A program made the translations under genes and the position numbers. The notes beneath the pieces were generated by a model, which saw nothing but the letters and a program-made list of their open reading frames with translations, did not search any database and was not told the origin of the DNA. A DNA stretch of 6,441 bases, from the NCBI GenBank assembly GCA_020846815.1, contig JADLDF010000365.1, positions 1 to 6,441 of the forward strand. The letters are read 5' to 3'. Below are positions 4,433 through 6,441 of the stretch, piece after piece (position 1 is the first letter of the stretch; every line of letters begins with the position of its first letter). Source of the DNA: Gammaproteobacteria bacterium. Its GTDB lineage: Bacteria; Pseudomonadota; Gammaproteobacteria; Steroidobacterales; Steroidobacteraceae.

Positions 4433-4999
4433 ATGGGCAACCGTCTCAGCAAGATCTACACGCGCACCGGCGACGACGGCACGACCGGCCTCGGCGACGG
4501 CACGCGCGTCGCCAAGGACGATGCGCGCGTCGAGGCCTATGGCACGGTCGACGAGGCGAACAGCGCGATCGGCGTGGTCCTCGCCGTGCCCGGCCTGCCC
4601 GAAGCCGTCGCCGGCTGCCTGCGCGAGGTGCAGCACGATCTCTTCGACCTCGGCGGCGAGCTCTGCATCCCGGGGCTGCGCATGATCACGGCCGCGCACG
4701 TGGCGCGGCTCGAGGCCGAGCTCGACGGCTTCAACGAGCCGCTGCCGCCGCTCAAGGACTTCATCCTGCCCGGTGGCGGGCCGGCCGCGGCCGCCTGCCA
4801 CGTCGCGCGCACGGTCGCGCGGCGCGCCGAGCGGCGCGTCTGGACGCTCGCCGCGGGCGGCGCCGACGTCGGCGAGCACGGGCCGAAATATCTCAACCGG
4901 CTGTCGGACCTGCTGTTCGTGCTCGCGCGCGTGCTGGCGCGGCACGAGCACGGCGCCGAGGTGCTTTGGCGGCACGACCGGGGGCGCAAGCCGGGCTGA
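4433..4999 (+). CDS. PduO-type cob(I)yrinic acid a,c-diamide (cob(I)alamin) adenosyltransferase
   Basis: This 188-residue enzyme transfers the adenosyl group of ATP to cob(I)alamin, making the coenzyme B12 used by mutases and dehydratases; family members are trimeric and cytosolic. The N-terminal ATP-binding loop is YTRTGDDGTTGLGDG (9-23), followed by YGTVDEANS (36-44), QHDLFDLGGEL (67-77), the FILPGG turn (110-115), RTVARRAER (126-134) with the conserved ATP and cobalamin contact region, and YLNRLSDLLFVLAR (153-166). All key motifs and the full length are present. A GGGG about nine bases before the ATG is a weak ribosome binding site, and the N-terminus aligns naturally with the family. It is divergent from hisN and followed by a GC-rich hairpin. 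No B12-dependent enzyme is in the window, so the downstream use is unknown. Confidence 0.93.
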   Translation: MGNRLSKIYTRTGDDGTTGLGDGTRVAKDDARVEAYGTVDEANSAIGVVLAVPGLPEAVAGCLREVQHDLFDLGGELCIPGLRMITAAHVARLEAELDGFNEPLPPLKDFILPGGGPAAAACHVARTVARRAERRVWTLAAGGADVGEHGPKYLNRLSDLLFVLARVLARHEHGAEVLWRHDRGRKPG

Positions 5000-5004
5000 T
5001 TCCG

Positions 5005-5032
5005 CGGCCGCGCACCGAGCTGCGCGCGGCCG
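5005..5032. terminator. GC-rich hairpin after the adenosyltransferase gene
   Basis: CGGCCGCGC (5005-5013) pairs perfectly with GCGCGGCCG (5024-5032) around a ten-base loop, starting five bases after the stop codon. There is no T-tract, so its role as a terminator is uncertain. Confidence 0.35.
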
Positions 5033-5114
5033 AGCCACGTCGGCAGTGACCGCCGATCCGCGGGAATGAAAGCGGTGGCGCCGTGCAGGGGGCAACGTGC
5101 GGCGGAGAGGAGCG

Positions 5115-5134
5115 GCGCAGGCTCTACCCTGCGC
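5115..5134. terminator. Hairpin downstream of the transporter gene
   Basis: GCGCAGG (5115-5121) and CCTGCGC (5128-5134) are perfect reverse complements around a six-base loop, 17 bases past the stop of the minus-strand transporter. It could end transcription from either convergent gene. No T-tract follows on either side. Confidence 0.35.
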
Positions 5135-5151
5135 AGCGAGCTCGCCGCGCG

Positions 5152-6441
5152 TCAGGCCTTGGCGAGCACCCGCTCGTCGACTTCGCTGCGGATCTGCGTG
5201 CCGATCACGATCGCGATCAGCACCGCGACCGCAATCATCTCGAACGCGACCTGATAGTTGCCGTATTTGTCGAAAAGCCAGCCCGCGGCCCAGCTGCCGA
5301 TGCCGACGCCGACCGACTCCAGCAGGCTGATCGTGCCGTTGATGCGGCCGATCTCGCGCAGCCCGAAGTTGTTCACGGCGAGCATGTTGTAGAGCGTGAA
5401 CAGGCCGCCCCAGCCGATGCCGATGATGATCGCCGAGGCGAACACCCATTCGCGCTTCATGCTCGCGAGCCCGACCACGCCGACCAGCATGATCACCTGG
5501 CAGACGGTGAAGACGCGATGCCGATCGACCTTGTCGGCGAGCGCGCCGATGCCGAACTTGGCGAGCATCGCCACCACGCTGAAGAAGAACATCGTCTTGC
5601 CGGCCTCCTGCAGCGGGTAGCCGAAGCTCTTGTTCAGATGCAGCACGAGATGCTGCACGAAAGCGAAAATGGAGAAATAGGTCAGGAAGCCCGAGGCGCC
5701 GATCGCCCAGAACGTCCTGGTGCGGATCGCCTCGCGAAAGGTCAGGCCGTGCTGCTTCAGGTCGCCGATCGCGTCGTTCTGGCCGCGCGCCACGGTGCCG
5801 GCCTGCGCGGGCGTGCCCTTGACCAAGATCAGCACCACCAGGAACAGCACGACCGGCATGAAGGCGTTGTAGAAATACGCCTGGCGCCAGCCGAAGGACT
5901 GGATCAGGTAGGGGTTCACCAGCGGCAGCACGGCGCTGCCCATGCTGGTGCCGACCAAGGCGATGCCGATCGCGAGGCCGCGGTTCTTTACGAACCAGCT
6001 CGAGACCAGGAAGATCACGACCATCGAACCCGAGCAGCCGAGTGCCAGCGCGAACAGCAGGTGGATCACGTAGACCTGCTTCAGCGCGACGCCAGACCAG
6101 TTCTGGAAATAGAACCAGAGCGCCGCGGCCGCGAGCAGCACGGTCAGCCCGGCCAGCGCGGCGAACGGCAGCGACGGCCAGACCTGGCGGCAGGCGAAGG
6201 CGAGCAGCGCCGCGAACGAGACGAAGGTCAGCACCGCGACCGCCTCGATCAGCGGCACCGGTGCGCCGTTGGCGATCATGCTGTAGCCGAAATAGCCGAG
6301 CGTCAGCAGGCCGCAGCCGGTCATCAGCAGGTATTTGGGGTTCCAGCGATCGATCAGGATGCCGAAGATCGGCGAGAACAGCGCGACCATGACGAAGTTC
6401 AGCAGGTCGCGCAGCTTGAAGTCGGCGCGCGACCAGCCGAA
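5152..6441 (-). CDS. Major facilitator superfamily transporter, OFA/monocarboxylate-like (N-terminus cut by window edge)
   Basis: This is an inner-membrane secondary transporter of the major facilitator superfamily, with 429 residues in the window. The reading frame is still open at base 6441 and starts there with FGWSRADFKLRDLL. This is the usual loop after helix 1, so the true start lies outside and the ATG at 6390 is internal. The loop between helices 2 and 3, GILIDRWNPKYLL, and its repeat in the second half, GALADKVDRHRVF, are the two motif-A copies. A long central loop with charged residues (about GTVARGQNDAIGDLKQHG) separates two six-helix halves. The FGWSR opening and overall layout suggest the oxalate/formate antiporter or monocarboxylate group. 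The substrate cannot be assigned. It ends in DERVLAKA with no domain fused, and no partner gene is visible. Confidence 0.85.
   Translation of the reverse strand, partial: FGWSRADFKLRDLLNFVMVALFSPIFGILIDRWNPKYLLMTGCGLLTLGYFGYSMIANGAPVPLIEAVAVLTFVSFAALLAFACRQVWPSLPFAALAGLTVLLAAAALWFYFQNWSGVALKQVYVIHLLFALALGCSGSMVVIFLVSSWFVKNRGLAIGIALVGTSMGSAVLPLVNPYLIQSFGWRQAYFYNAFMPVVLFLVVLILVKGTPAQAGTVARGQNDAIGDLKQHGLTFREAIRTRTFWAIGASGFLTYFSIFAFVQHLVLHLNKSFGYPLQEAGKTMFFFSVVAMLAKFGIGALADKVDRHRVFTVCQVIMLVGVVGLASMKREWVFASAIIIGIGWGGLFTLYNMLAVNNFGLREIGRINGTISLLESVGVGIGSWAAGWLFDKYGNYQVAFEMIAVAVLIAIVIGTQIRSEVDERVLAKA

Noticed and set aside
4325..5449. Minus-strand extension of the hisN frame across the adenosyltransferase and into the transporter region
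   Set aside because: The HisN fold begins at the GTG at 4324, which has its own ribosome binding site; the rest is antisense to a clear gene.
1..6441. CRISPR array, insertion sequence or transposase
   Set aside because: No regularly spaced repeats, no transposase or integrase motifs and no terminal inverted repeats were found by reading both strands.

Overview
High-GC proteobacterial DNA, most likely from a gamma- or betaproteobacterium. This rests on the family flavour of PdxH, the PduO-type adenosyltransferase and the inositol-monophosphatase-family HisN, and on GC-saturated third positions; I cannot name a genus. No known large system (CRISPR, phage, secretion) is present. The window alternates core metabolic genes with toxin-antitoxin (TA) material, much of it broken.

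Left part (1-1870, accessory mosaic, reading on the minus strand). An intact Xre/RES toxin-antitoxin pair lies at 1175-226, with its own promoter and a candidate operator at 1207-1240. Downstream of the toxin, after 46 bases, is the Walker B region of an AAA-type ATPase that runs off the left edge and appears to lack its Walker A half. Upstream of the pair are an attachment-site-like T-arm motif (1247-1283), a frameshifted MNT nucleotidyltransferase antitoxin without a HEPN partner (1390-1681), and a degenerate tRNA-like segment ending in CCA (1808-1881) that touches the pdxH start. Together these look like scars of repeated insertion and loss.

Middle (1877-3531). pdxH (pyridoxamine 5'-phosphate oxidase) is on the plus strand, followed by a perfect 12-bp hairpin and about 250 bases without a convincing gene. 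A complete VapBC/FitAB-type pair follows: a ribbon-helix-helix antitoxin and a PIN-domain toxin overlapping by four bases. Its promoter carries a perfect palindrome in the spacer and appears to make a leaderless message.

Right part (3563-6441, core-like). A HisN-type phosphatase (minus) and a PduO-type cob(I)alamin adenosyltransferase (plus) are divergent, sharing a 108-base gap. A major facilitator transporter (minus) is cut by the right edge. These genes have no obvious common pathway; they are neighbours, not one operon.

The most interesting signals are the clustering of three separate TA loci (two intact, one decayed) around pdxH, and the promoter/operator architecture of the two intact modules. 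I see no clearly new system. The best candidate for something unusual is the Xre-RES-AAA arrangement at the left edge.
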